A DNA stretch of 64,000 bases from Candidatus Sulfurimonas marisnigri (GTDB taxonomy: Bacteria > Campylobacterota > Campylobacteria > Campylobacterales > Sulfurimonadaceae), in the NCBI RefSeq assembly GCF_015265475.1, contig NZ_CP054493.1, positions 2,170,001 to 2,234,000 on the forward strand. The letters are read 5' to 3'. Positions 1-6,664 of this stretch are shown in pieces. The notes under the pieces were generated by a model, which worked only from the letters and a program-made list of their open reading frames with translations, was not told where the DNA came from and made no database searches. Every line of letters starts with the position of its first letter. Positions within the stretch are counted from its first letter, which is position 1. The position numbers were made by a program, and so were the translations under genes.

Positions 1-45
1 TTGATAGGAAAATTATAACACTTCAGTGTAAGCGATATGTTAGTG
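1..45 (-). promoter_or_regulatory. Promoter of a third secreted-peptide gene, gene itself cut off by the left edge
   Basis: These bases match, almost without change, the block upstream of the peptide gene at 625-759. They include a minus-strand -10 TATAAT (12-17), the near-palindrome ACACT-N2-AGTGT just upstream, and the conserved AGCGATATGTTAG. By analogy the start codon would lie about 15-20 bases beyond the left edge. The existence of the third gene is inferred from the promoter only. Confidence 0.55.
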
Positions 46-186
46 CTATGAATAATCAAATAATACATAATAATCTTGATAATACTTTTACAGTTGAAAC
101 AACCGTGAGTCAAAAATAAGCTAAAATTTAAAGGTTAATGATTTATTTAATGAAAGTTAATTGCATACTGAATGTAAATACCTCAC

Positions 187-240
187 ATGAAGCGTAAAAG
201 TAGGAGAGAATTTATGCCCCAAGGAGGAGATGACACTTAG
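187..240 (+). other. 17-codon micro-ORF running into a hairpin (doubtful gene)
   Basis: An ATG at 187 opens 17 codons that begin MKRKSRREF and end PQGGDDT. The SRREF stretch resembles a twin-arginine motif but no hydrophobic segment follows. An internal ATG at 214 has a good ribosome site (AGGAGA, 201-207) and would give only eight codons. The stop codon lies inside the hairpin at 231-250. Otherwise the stretch 46-285 shows nothing recognisable. It could be a remnant of a Tat-dependent gene, a leader, or chance. Confidence 0.15.
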
Positions 241-250
241 AAAAGTGTCA
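231..250. terminator. Perfect 8-bp hairpin downstream of the first peptide gene
   Basis: TGACACTT and AAGTGTCA flank a four-base loop. It lies about 35 bases beyond the stop of the minus-strand gene at 286-420. Neither side has a T-run, so it is a weak intrinsic terminator at best; it could instead protect a transcript end. Confidence 0.35.
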
Positions 251-285
251 CATCTTGAAAGTTTAAAAAGTTTTAGAACGTATTC

Positions 286-420
286 TTAAAACACCATATC
301 TAAATGCGGAGACGTACTAGGAATATTAATACCTGCATCATCGTAAACCGACATGTGGTGAGCGAATGCGCTAGAAGCTAATGCTCCAAATAAAAGTGCT
401 ACTGTAATAATTTTTTTCAT
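286..420 (-). CDS. Small secreted peptide, family copy B (44 aa)
   Basis: The product has a clear Sec signal peptide (MKK, hydrophobic core, then SSAFA) with predicted cleavage after residue 20, leaving a 24-residue peptide that starts HH. It is 14/24 identical in the mature part to the product of 625-759; the shared residues are HH, S, D, AG, NI, TS, HLD and a final F. AAAGGAT lies 6-7 bases before the ATG. No function or family is recognised. Two histidines at the new N-terminus, a third near the C-terminus and conserved acidic residues would suit metal binding, but that is a guess. The gene is shorter than usual annotation cut-offs and easily missed. Confidence 0.75.
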   Translation of the reverse strand: MKKIITVALLFGALASSAFAHHMSVYDDAGINIPSTSPHLDMVF

Positions 421-480
421 GTTAATCCTTTGTTTTTTGATAGGTAAATTATAACAGTTCTGCGTAAGCGATATGTTAGC
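421..480 (-). promoter_or_regulatory. Promoter block of peptide gene B
   Basis: The -10 TATAAT reads leftward at 448-453 and the ribosome site AAAGGAT lies next to the start codon. The block upstream of the start is nearly identical to that at 760-820, including AGCGATATGTTAG at the -35 side. The ACACT/AGTGT inverted repeat seen in the other two copies is degraded here. Beyond it, 481-600 holds nothing recognisable. Confidence 0.6.
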
Positions 481-600
481 AGTTGCTAGAAAAATATTGA
501 AATAAGAGAAGCTCTTTTAGGTGTATTTAGAATAATAAAAAAGTATGAAAATATTAAATAAGAAGATTATATATATGAGAAAAGAAGAATGATTAAAGGC

Positions 601-615
601 GTGGCTTAGAGCCAC
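601..615 (-). terminator. Hairpin after peptide gene A
   Basis: GTGGCT-TAG-AGCCAC forms a 6-bp stem 10 bases past the stop of the minus-strand gene at 625-759. Reading leftward it is followed by GCCTTTAATC, a weak T-rich tail. Probable terminator. Confidence 0.5.
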
Positions 616-624
616 ACCATAGTA

Positions 625-759
625 TTAAAAAGTTAAATCTAAGTGCCCAGAAGTATCCGCTATATTTCCACCTGCTGTGTCAGACGGTGACGGATGATGT
701 GCAAACGCACTTGAAGCTAAAGCTGCTAATACTAATAGAGTTGCTGTAATTTTTTTCAT
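625..759 (-). CDS. Small secreted peptide, family copy A (44 aa)
   Basis: The Sec signal peptide (MKKITATLLV..SSAFA) is followed by a mature 24-residue peptide beginning HHPSPSD and ending HLDLTF. It has the same length and pattern as the product of 286-420, so the two are paralogues from tandem duplication. A longer reading to 834 would add 25 residues encoded by the promoter, including the -10, so the ATG at 759 with AAAGGAT before it is chosen. Function unknown; export to the periplasm or beyond is inferred from the signal peptide. Confidence 0.75.
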   Translation of the reverse strand: MKKITATLLVLAALASSAFAHHPSPSDTAGGNIADTSGHLDLTF

Positions 760-820
760 GTTAATCCTTTGTTTTTTGATAGGAAAATTATAACACTTCA
801 GTGTAAGCGATATGTTAGTG
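760..820 (-). promoter_or_regulatory. Promoter block of peptide gene A
   Basis: The leftward -10 TATAAT is at 787-792. Directly upstream is an inverted repeat, ACACT-TC-AGTGT (793-805), and then AGCGATATGTTAG. The block is shared by all three copies, so it is probably both promoter and operator. The rest of the divergent gap to 1107 is AT-rich with no further clear element. Confidence 0.6.
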
Positions 821-1107
821 ACATAAGAAATCAAAAAACATTTATCTAGAAGAGTAAAAATATTGTAGTGTTAGCGACGTCATATAAAAAATATGCTAAA
901 ATCCAAAAAAATTATTTATAAAATAAAATTTAAGAAAAACTAAATATACAATAAAGTCTTCTTACTAAGCCTCCGTCTTGCTGCTATTGTTTACTCTTTT
1001 TTCCAATAAAGAGTGTGCTTCGTATTAATAATAAAAGCTTGATGCTAGTACAAAAGCATTTAGCCATAAAACTACACAATAAATTTAAAAGAAATGAGAA
1101 AACAATA

Positions 1108-2313
1108 TTGAGCAAACATGTAGTAATTATAGGTGGTGGATATGGTGGTCTTCGTGCCATAGAGTTTTTAGATAAATATGAAGATGTAAAGTTAACACTA
1201 ATTGACAAAAATCCATATCACTATCTTCAAACTGAAGCTTATGGATATGTAGCTGGAAGGTTTAATATGCATGACATTGCTATTAATCTCAGCAGTTGGT
1301 GTAGTGGCTTTAAAGAGAAAGTTCGTTTCATACACAAAGAAGTGACAACAATCGACTTCCAAAAGCAGAATATAGATTTAGAGAATATGGAAATAGCTTA
1401 TGACTATCTAATAATTGCAACAGGTGCTCAGACTAACTTTTTTTCATTTATAGATGGACTAAAAGAGCATAGTTATGGCGTTAAAAATCTAAAAAGAGCC
1501 TATTCATTCAGACAAAAATTTGAAGATATAATATATAAAAAACTACTAAATACAAAAGACACAAATGATGGTGAAGTAAATATCGTTATTGGCGGTGCCG
1601 GACTAAGTGGAGTTGAGATTGCTGCTGAAATGGCACATGTTATTGATGTTCACAGCAAAACAATTGGTGAAGCGGCAAAAGACATTAAAATATATCTTGT
1701 TGATGCAAGTGAAACCATACTTCCTGGTATGGGCAAATATACTATCTCTCATACAAAAAAAAGATTAGAAAAACTAGATGTAATAATTCTTACAAATACT
1801 TTCATAAACAATCTTGACGACTCGTATATATACTTTAGAGATGGTCAAAAACTGAACTACTCTTTCATGGTTTTTACTGGGGGAATTAAAGCAACCAAGC
1901 TAAACACTACAATCAATCATGACAAAAATAGAGTTGATCAACTTATCCCAGATTCAGAGCTAAATATACAAGGTAAAAAGAATGTGTTTGCTTTAGGTGA
2001 TTGCGTAGAGCTTAGAGATAGAAATGGCAATATACTTCCACCCACAGCACAAATAGCGGAAAAAAGTGCCGAGTATGTAGCAAAAACAATCAGAAAAAGA
2101 ATAGATGGCAATAAAACAAAACCATTCAACGGAAGTGTCGCTGGTGTTTTTGTTGCGCTTGGCGGCAATTATGCTGTTGGAGAGATGTTTAAATTTATAA
2201 AAGTAAAAGGCTACAAAGCCTATTTGCTTAAAAAAGCGATAACTAGTGCGTATCATTTTGGACTTCGTCTACGTATAAACAGCGGTTTTAAAAACAGAAT
2301 AAAAGAAACATAG
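1108..2313 (+). CDS. ndh: Type II NADH:quinone oxidoreductase (NDH-2-like flavoprotein)
   Basis: NDH-2 passes electrons from NADH to quinone without pumping protons, on the inner face of the membrane. The N-terminal FAD-binding glycine motif VVIIGGGYGG and a second dinucleotide motif (IVIGGAGLSG, near residue 160) are visible, as are ATGAQ and a late GDC..R plus PPTAQIAEKSAEY typical of the family. The C-terminal segment is basic and may touch the membrane. The open frame extends to a GTG at 1015, but those residues precede the FAD fold; the TTG at 1108 gives MSKHVVIIGGG and about 401 residues, the usual size. Start uncertain. A related sulfide:quinone reductase-type role is less likely. Confidence 0.8.
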   Translation: MSKHVVIIGGGYGGLRAIEFLDKYEDVKLTLIDKNPYHYLQTEAYGYVAGRFNMHDIAINLSSWCSGFKEKVRFIHKEVTTIDFQKQNIDLENMEIAYDYLIIATGAQTNFFSFIDGLKEHSYGVKNLKRAYSFRQKFEDIIYKKLLNTKDTNDGEVNIVIGGAGLSGVEIAAEMAHVIDVHSKTIGEAAKDIKIYLVDASETILPGMGKYTISHTKKRLEKLDVIILTNTFINNLDDSYIYFRDGQKLNYSFMVFTGGIKATKLNTTINHDKNRVDQLIPDSELNIQGKKNVFALGDCVELRDRNGNILPPTAQIAEKSAEYVAKTIRKRIDGNKTKPFNGSVAGVFVALGGNYAVGEMFKFIKVKGYKAYLLKKAITSAYHFGLRLRINSGFKNRIKET

Positions 2314-2342
2314 CTACACTAAAAGTTCTATAAGTTTAAAAT

Positions 2343-2386
2343 CCTGAAAATAAAATTATGTTACAATTCTAAAAATATTTTTCAGG
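2343..2386 (+). promoter_or_regulatory. Inverted repeat around the -10 of the multihaem cytochrome gene
   Basis: CCTGAAAA (2343-2350) and TTTTCAGG (2379-2386) are exact reverse complements. Between them is a -10-like TACAAT (2362-2367). The right arm covers the first bases of the ribosome site (AGGA, 2384-2387) before the ATG at 2395. It may be an operator, or in a longer transcript a hairpin that hides the ribosome site. Confidence 0.4.
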
Positions 2387-2394
2387 AAAACTAA

Positions 2395-3540
2395 ATGAAA
2401 AAATCTCATTTTACAAACTTTATCTTTTTATCTTTTTTATTTATATTGTTTACAAACACTCTTTACGCAAAAGAGTCAGCCAAAAAAATGATTAAACATA
2501 AGCCTTATGCAAATAAAGAGTGTGCTTCATGTCATGTAGACAAAAAAGGTGAATCAGGTGAGTTAAAAGAAGATATTCCAACTCTATGTTACACTTGTCA
2601 CGATAACTATGACAACAATAACTTTATTCATGGACCTGTCGGTGCCGGCGGATGTATGTTGTGTCACGACCCGCATGAATCTGAAAATCCAAAGCTTCTT
2701 GTTTACAAGACAATAAATGAACTTTGTACTACATGTCATACTGAAAAAGGCGAGATGTTGGCGACTGTGGACAACATACATCCGCCTGTAAAAGATAGTT
2801 GTATAAACTGTCATGACCCACATGCAGAAAATAACAAGTTTCAGTTAAGAGGCGACAGAACACAAGAGTTATGCCTTATGTGTCATATTGAGAAAAAAGA
2901 GAGAATAAGCAACTCTAAAAATAAACATGGTGCAATTGAGATGGGCGATAAGTGTTTAAACTGCCATGACCCACATGCAACTGGACGTCCTAGAATGCTT
3001 AAAGCGGAAACTCCAAAAGATTTATGTCTGCAGTGTCATAGCAATGAGTGGAATCGTGAAGAAGACGGAACAACTCTTATGAATATGGGAGAGCATCTTG
3101 AAAACAATCCTGATCATCATGGACCTATTTTATGGGGAGATTGTGCTGCTTGTCATAATCCTCACGGATCTGATAATTTAAGAATGCTAAAGCAACCATT
3201 TCCAGAAAAAGCAACACAAAAGTTCTCTCCTGATGGATATATTTGTTTTAAATGTCATGAGCCTAAGAAAATAGAAGAGAAATACACAACAGAATTTACA
3301 AACTTTAGAAAGGAAGAAAAAAATCTTCACTTTATACATGTAAAAGACAAAAGTATTACATGTAAAGCTTGTCATGATTATCATGGAAGTAGGAATCTTC
3401 CGCACCACTTAAGAGAAAAATCTTCTTTTGGCAGTGCGAAGTTTTCACTTCATTTTCTCGAAAAACCTACAGGAGGTTCATGTAACCCAATCTGTCACCA
3501 AAGAAGAGAGTACGATAGAGAAAATCCAAAAGTTAAATAG
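2395..3540 (+). CDS. Periplasmic multihaem cytochrome c (doubled CXXCH family)
   Basis: A signal peptide (residues 1-25, ending TLYA) exports the protein. Eleven CXXCH sites are present, several in the pair pattern CxxCHxPH of the doubled-CXXCH family, plus a twelfth, C-terminal site spaced CNPICH (CX3CH). It should therefore carry up to 12 haems and move electrons in the periplasm; its redox partner is not evident. The gene follows the NDH-2 gene by 81 bases on the same strand. Maturation would need the Ccs systems, two of which lie at 52.8-64 kb. A specific enzymatic role cannot be assigned. Confidence 0.85.
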   Translation: MKKSHFTNFIFLSFLFILFTNTLYAKESAKKMIKHKPYANKECASCHVDKKGESGELKEDIPTLCYTCHDNYDNNNFIHGPVGAGGCMLCHDPHESENPKLLVYKTINELCTTCHTEKGEMLATVDNIHPPVKDSCINCHDPHAENNKFQLRGDRTQELCLMCHIEKKERISNSKNKHGAIEMGDKCLNCHDPHATGRPRMLKAETPKDLCLQCHSNEWNREEDGTTLMNMGEHLENNPDHHGPILWGDCAACHNPHGSDNLRMLKQPFPEKATQKFSPDGYICFKCHEPKKIEEKYTTEFTNFRKEEKNLHFIHVKDKSITCKACHDYHGSRNLPHHLREKSSFGSAKFSLHFLEKPTGGSCNPICHQRREYDRENPKVK

Positions 3541-3543
3541 TTA

Positions 3544-3861
3544 CTAATAATGAACTGCCAACCAGACACTCTCTTGGTTTGGCTTTGTCCAAGATACTCT
3601 ATGTTTTTTATGTGCAGGAATATTAAGATAATCACCAGCTTTTAACCTAACATCATCTTCATTAAAAAAGGAGACGATAGCTTCCCCTTTAAGTAAAATA
3701 ACCCACTCGTAACTATCTTGGTCATACCACTCAGACTCTGCTGTAGTATGTCCATATGAAACTATACGCTCAATTTTTAAGCCATCCTTTGAGATTAGAT
3801 CCTCAAAAAACTCCTCTTTAAGTTGCTTTGGAATTTTTTCAAATATATTTGATTTATTCAT
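3544..3861 (-). CDS. Small cupin-domain protein
   Basis: One cupin barrel of about 105 residues: the segment YEWVILLKGEAIVSF, then LKAGDYLNIPAHKKHRV, carries the two conserved cupin motifs including likely metal-binding His and Glu residues. The start is placed at 3861 because its ATG overlaps the stop of the upstream Memo gene as ATGA, a sign of translational coupling; an ATG three codons earlier is possible. Substrate unknown. Confidence 0.75.
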   Translation of the reverse strand: MNKSNIFEKIPKQLKEEFFEDLISKDGLKIERIVSYGHTTAESEWYDQDSYEWVILLKGEAIVSFFNEDDVRLKAGDYLNIPAHKKHRVSWTKPNQESVWLAVHY

Positions 3862-4643
3862 GAGAAGCATGCACTCATATATCCTACCACCCTCTCTGTA
3901 TCGTCGCTTGCATCAGCACTAGTTTTATAGTCAAGCAGATGAGAAGATAATCCTAGCTTTTTTGCACTTAGCATCATAGCTTCAACGCCAATCATTCCAC
4001 ATGCTTCACACCCTCTATGAAGCATATTTAAATCAAGGCTTTTTACTGCTTCTAAGCAGATATTATCAAGTCTGTTTGCATCTTCAAGATTATAAAAATG
4101 ACTTAAATCTGTGCTAATAATAACTCCGCAATCTTCTTGCTTTAAAACAAAATCTATAATCTCTGAAATATCTTGCGCTCTAGCATTGCTATATACTAAT
4201 TCTACTACATGTACATCTTGCATGTAGTGTTTGATAAAAGGAAACTGCACCTCAGTGGAGTGTTCCGCGTGTGCTTGAGTAAAGCATGAAATCGAAAAGT
4301 TGTCTTGAAGTTTTTTAGCTAAGGTACCTGCTGCTTTTATATCTCCAAATGGAGTTACATAGCTTTCATAATCGCAAAGACTGACTCCTTCAAAACCCAT
4401 CCTGTGAGAAGGTCCAATAACGACAAAATTTTTAACACCTTGTTTTTCTAAAACTCTGTAAGCTATATTGGCTGTATATCCAGAATATATATACCCAGCA
4501 TGTGGCACTATAACCGCCCTGCTTTTTACATCTGGAATTATAAAACTCTCATCATACACATTGGTAAAATGTTCAAAATACCTCTCTAGTTCAACCTCTC
4601 TGGCCGGATAAAATGTCCCTGACACACTCATTTCTCTTTTCAT
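3858..4643 (-). CDS. amrB: AmmeMemoRadiSam system protein B (Memo family)
   Basis: The 261-residue protein matches the Memo family, related to extradiol dioxygenases: SGTFYPA near the N-terminus, VPHAGYIYSGYTA, VIGPSHR, and STDLSHFY with the His and Asp residues expected at the metal site. Bacterial Memo proteins usually accompany an AMMECR1 protein and a radical SAM enzyme; the biochemical role is not settled. Here the AMMECR1 gene lies just upstream (4692-5264) and a cupin gene is coupled downstream. Radical SAM partner not in the neighbourhood. Confidence 0.85.
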   Translation of the reverse strand: MKREMSVSGTFYPAREVELERYFEHFTNVYDESFIIPDVKSRAVIVPHAGYIYSGYTANIAYRVLEKQGVKNFVVIGPSHRMGFEGVSLCDYESYVTPFGDIKAAGTLAKKLQDNFSISCFTQAHAEHSTEVQFPFIKHYMQDVHVVELVYSNARAQDISEIIDFVLKQEDCGVIISTDLSHFYNLEDANRLDNICLEAVKSLDLNMLHRGCEACGMIGVEAMMLSAKKLGLSSHLLDYKTSADASDDTERVVGYMSACFS

Positions 4644-4691
4644 AAGTAAACTCCTCTTATGTTCTTTTTACATGTAACACTGATTATACCT

Positions 4692-5264
4692 CTACAACGG
4701 AAGTATTTCATCGAAATTCGCTTCTATTGCATCAACACTGAATCTGTAGATAGTTGGATGGTCAACGTATATATATGGAGTTGCACCGGCTTTCATACTT
4801 AGATGTTCTAAAAATAGTTTAGGAGTTGGAAGCTGTTCCCAAACTTGAGGTAAAAAGGTTCCGTGGTATGCACGGTGTTTTAAAATAAGTCCATCAACCT
4901 TTGGCTTAACCTTTTCACATAAATCCTCAAAATCTTTATACTCTAAAATTGTAGGTTCACTTAAAACAGAAACTTCTAGCGAGATATTAGAGAGTTCATC
5001 TACATGTATGTGTTCAAATCTGGGGTCACTGAACCCTGCAGAGATGGCGTTATAAACAATATCATCATAAAGTGTACGATGCGCAACTATAGAACCTATA
5101 CAGCCACGTAAATCGTTATTATATTTTAGAGTAACAAATGCAGCTGCATCTTTTTTTAAAAATGGAAATTTACTCAAAACACTCTTTTCATCAAATATAT
5201 ACTTATTATCAAGCTCACTAAGTATTGCACTCTTAGCAATTCTCAAAACAACAGAATTTAGCAT
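4692..5264 (-). CDS. amrA: AmmeMemoRadiSam system protein A (AMMECR1 family)
   Basis: The protein has the AMMECR1 signature: FVTLKYNNDLRGCIGSI, followed by a conserved region AISAGFSDPRF and a C-terminal LPQVWEQLPTPKLFLEHLSMKAG. Length 190 is typical. It is the first gene of a leftward set with the Memo protein (48 bases away) and the cupin. Its molecular function is unknown in the literature I can recall; association with Memo is the main clue. Confidence 0.85.
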   Translation of the reverse strand: MLNSVVLRIAKSAILSELDNKYIFDEKSVLSKFPFLKKDAAAFVTLKYNNDLRGCIGSIVAHRTLYDDIVYNAISAGFSDPRFEHIHVDELSNISLEVSVLSEPTILEYKDFEDLCEKVKPKVDGLILKHRAYHGTFLPQVWEQLPTPKLFLEHLSMKAGATPYIYVDHPTIYRFSVDAIEANFDEILPL

Positions 5265-5311
5265 TTTAACACCTTTAGTATTATTTATAGCCTCTGTGTT
5301 ATTTTACTACT

Positions 5312-6538
5312 TTAAACATTATTAAATATTAAATTCTTCTTTTTTTCAATGTCACCACTCTTTTGTAAAGCATATTTAGTCATAAAAGGTCCTATTATCT
5401 CATGTATTAATGTTGTGGCAATGACTATATTTAAAATAATTGGGGCAACACTTTGAAGTCCTTCATGTTTTTGAATAGACAAGGCAAGCCCTATGGCTAC
5501 GCCGGCTTGGGGGAGAAGAGCCATTCCCATATATTTTTTAACAATCCTATTGCTACCAGATACTATTGCTCCTATATAACAGCCAATAATTTTTCCAAAA
5601 ACTCTCAGAACTACATACAACACTATCGCAATGGGAAGAGTAAAAATTGCGCTTATCTTTAAGTGCATAGCAGATATGATGAAAAACAGCATAAAAATAA
5701 TCTCTACTAAATGGTTATCTATCTCCTCTTCTACTAAATCAAAATCTGGTGACATATTTGTAATTACTACGCCCATAACCATAGAACTAAGAAGAGGCTC
5801 CAGCTTCAAATATTCACTAAGACTGTAAACTATAAAAATAAGCCCAAGAGTAGAAATTGTCTCCATCCCTTTGTGATGTGTAAAAATCTTTTCCATAATA
5901 GTATTTAGAAGTCCAGCTATTATGCCAAGAATAGTGCTAAATAAAATAAGCGATAGAGCCTGGGCAAGATTTGTCCACTCAAACACTCCACTTTCTATAA
6001 GTGTTACTCCTGCAGTCAGTGCCAAAGTAAAAACAATCAAAGATATTGCATCATCAATAGCTATTACTGCTAATAGGGTTGAAGTAAAGTTTCCTTTGGC
6101 TCGTAGTTCATAAACAAGAGCAAGAGCTGTTGCTGGAGCTGTTGCAGCAGCAATACCACCTAATAAAAGTGCAATAAATAGTATCTGTTGCGATGGAAAA
6201 TTTAAAATATTTCCCATTAATATAAACCCAACCACTACAACTATAAAAGCTCCCAAAGACTGAAACACTGTTATGTAAACAACCTCCCTGCCATGCCCTT
6301 TAAGGTTTGATACTTTAAGAGTAGCTCCAACTAATACAGCAATTATAGAGAGTGCCAAATCGGTAATAATATGAGTATTATCAACAAATTCATTAGGAAT
6401 AAGAGCTAGTACCTCAGGTCCTATAATAAGACCAAGCATTAAGTAACCAACTACACGAGGAGTATGTAGTTTCGGGCTAAGCCATTCAGTAAGTGCTCCA
6501 AGGACAAAAATTATCCCTAAGTAAAAAAGTGTTTCCAT
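5312..6538 (-). CDS. Cation:proton antiporter (CPA2 family)
   Basis: An inner-membrane protein of 408 residues with about 11-12 hydrophobic segments. It looks like the KefB/GerN type: a first helix pair with SPKLHTPRVVGYLMLGLIIGP, and a middle segment VIAIDDAISLIVF whose paired Asp residues suit ion binding. There is no C-terminal TrkA-N nucleotide-binding domain, so it is a short form. It probably exchanges Na+ or K+ for H+ in pH or ion balance. Stands alone, divergent from the diguanylate cyclase. Confidence 0.8.
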   Translation of the reverse strand: METLFYLGIIFVLGALTEWLSPKLHTPRVVGYLMLGLIIGPEVLALIPNEFVDNTHIITDLALSIIAVLVGATLKVSNLKGHGREVVYITVFQSLGAFIVVVVGFILMGNILNFPSQQILFIALLLGGIAAATAPATALALVYELRAKGNFTSTLLAVIAIDDAISLIVFTLALTAGVTLIESGVFEWTNLAQALSLILFSTILGIIAGLLNTIMEKIFTHHKGMETISTLGLIFIVYSLSEYLKLEPLLSSMVMGVVITNMSPDFDLVEEEIDNHLVEIIFMLFFIISAMHLKISAIFTLPIAIVLYVVLRVFGKIIGCYIGAIVSGSNRIVKKYMGMALLPQAGVAIGLALSIQKHEGLQSVAPIILNIVIATTLIHEIIGPFMTKYALQKSGDIEKKKNLIFNNV

Positions 6539-6664
6539 ATATACTCTCCTTATAAATACATATTATAGTAGCATAAAAAATAATTTATAATATAATCAGT
6601 TAATATGTATATAAAATAATTTATTTTACGCTAAAATTTTCATTATTAAAAAAAAGGTTGATTG

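Noticed and set aside
760-834. N-terminal extension of the peptide gene A to 834
   Set aside because: It would translate the promoter block, including the -10, and place a signal peptide in the middle of the protein.
1015-1107. GTG start at 1015 for the NDH-2 gene
   Set aside because: It adds about 31 residues before the FAD motif that normally begins within ten residues of the start; no ribosome site was seen.
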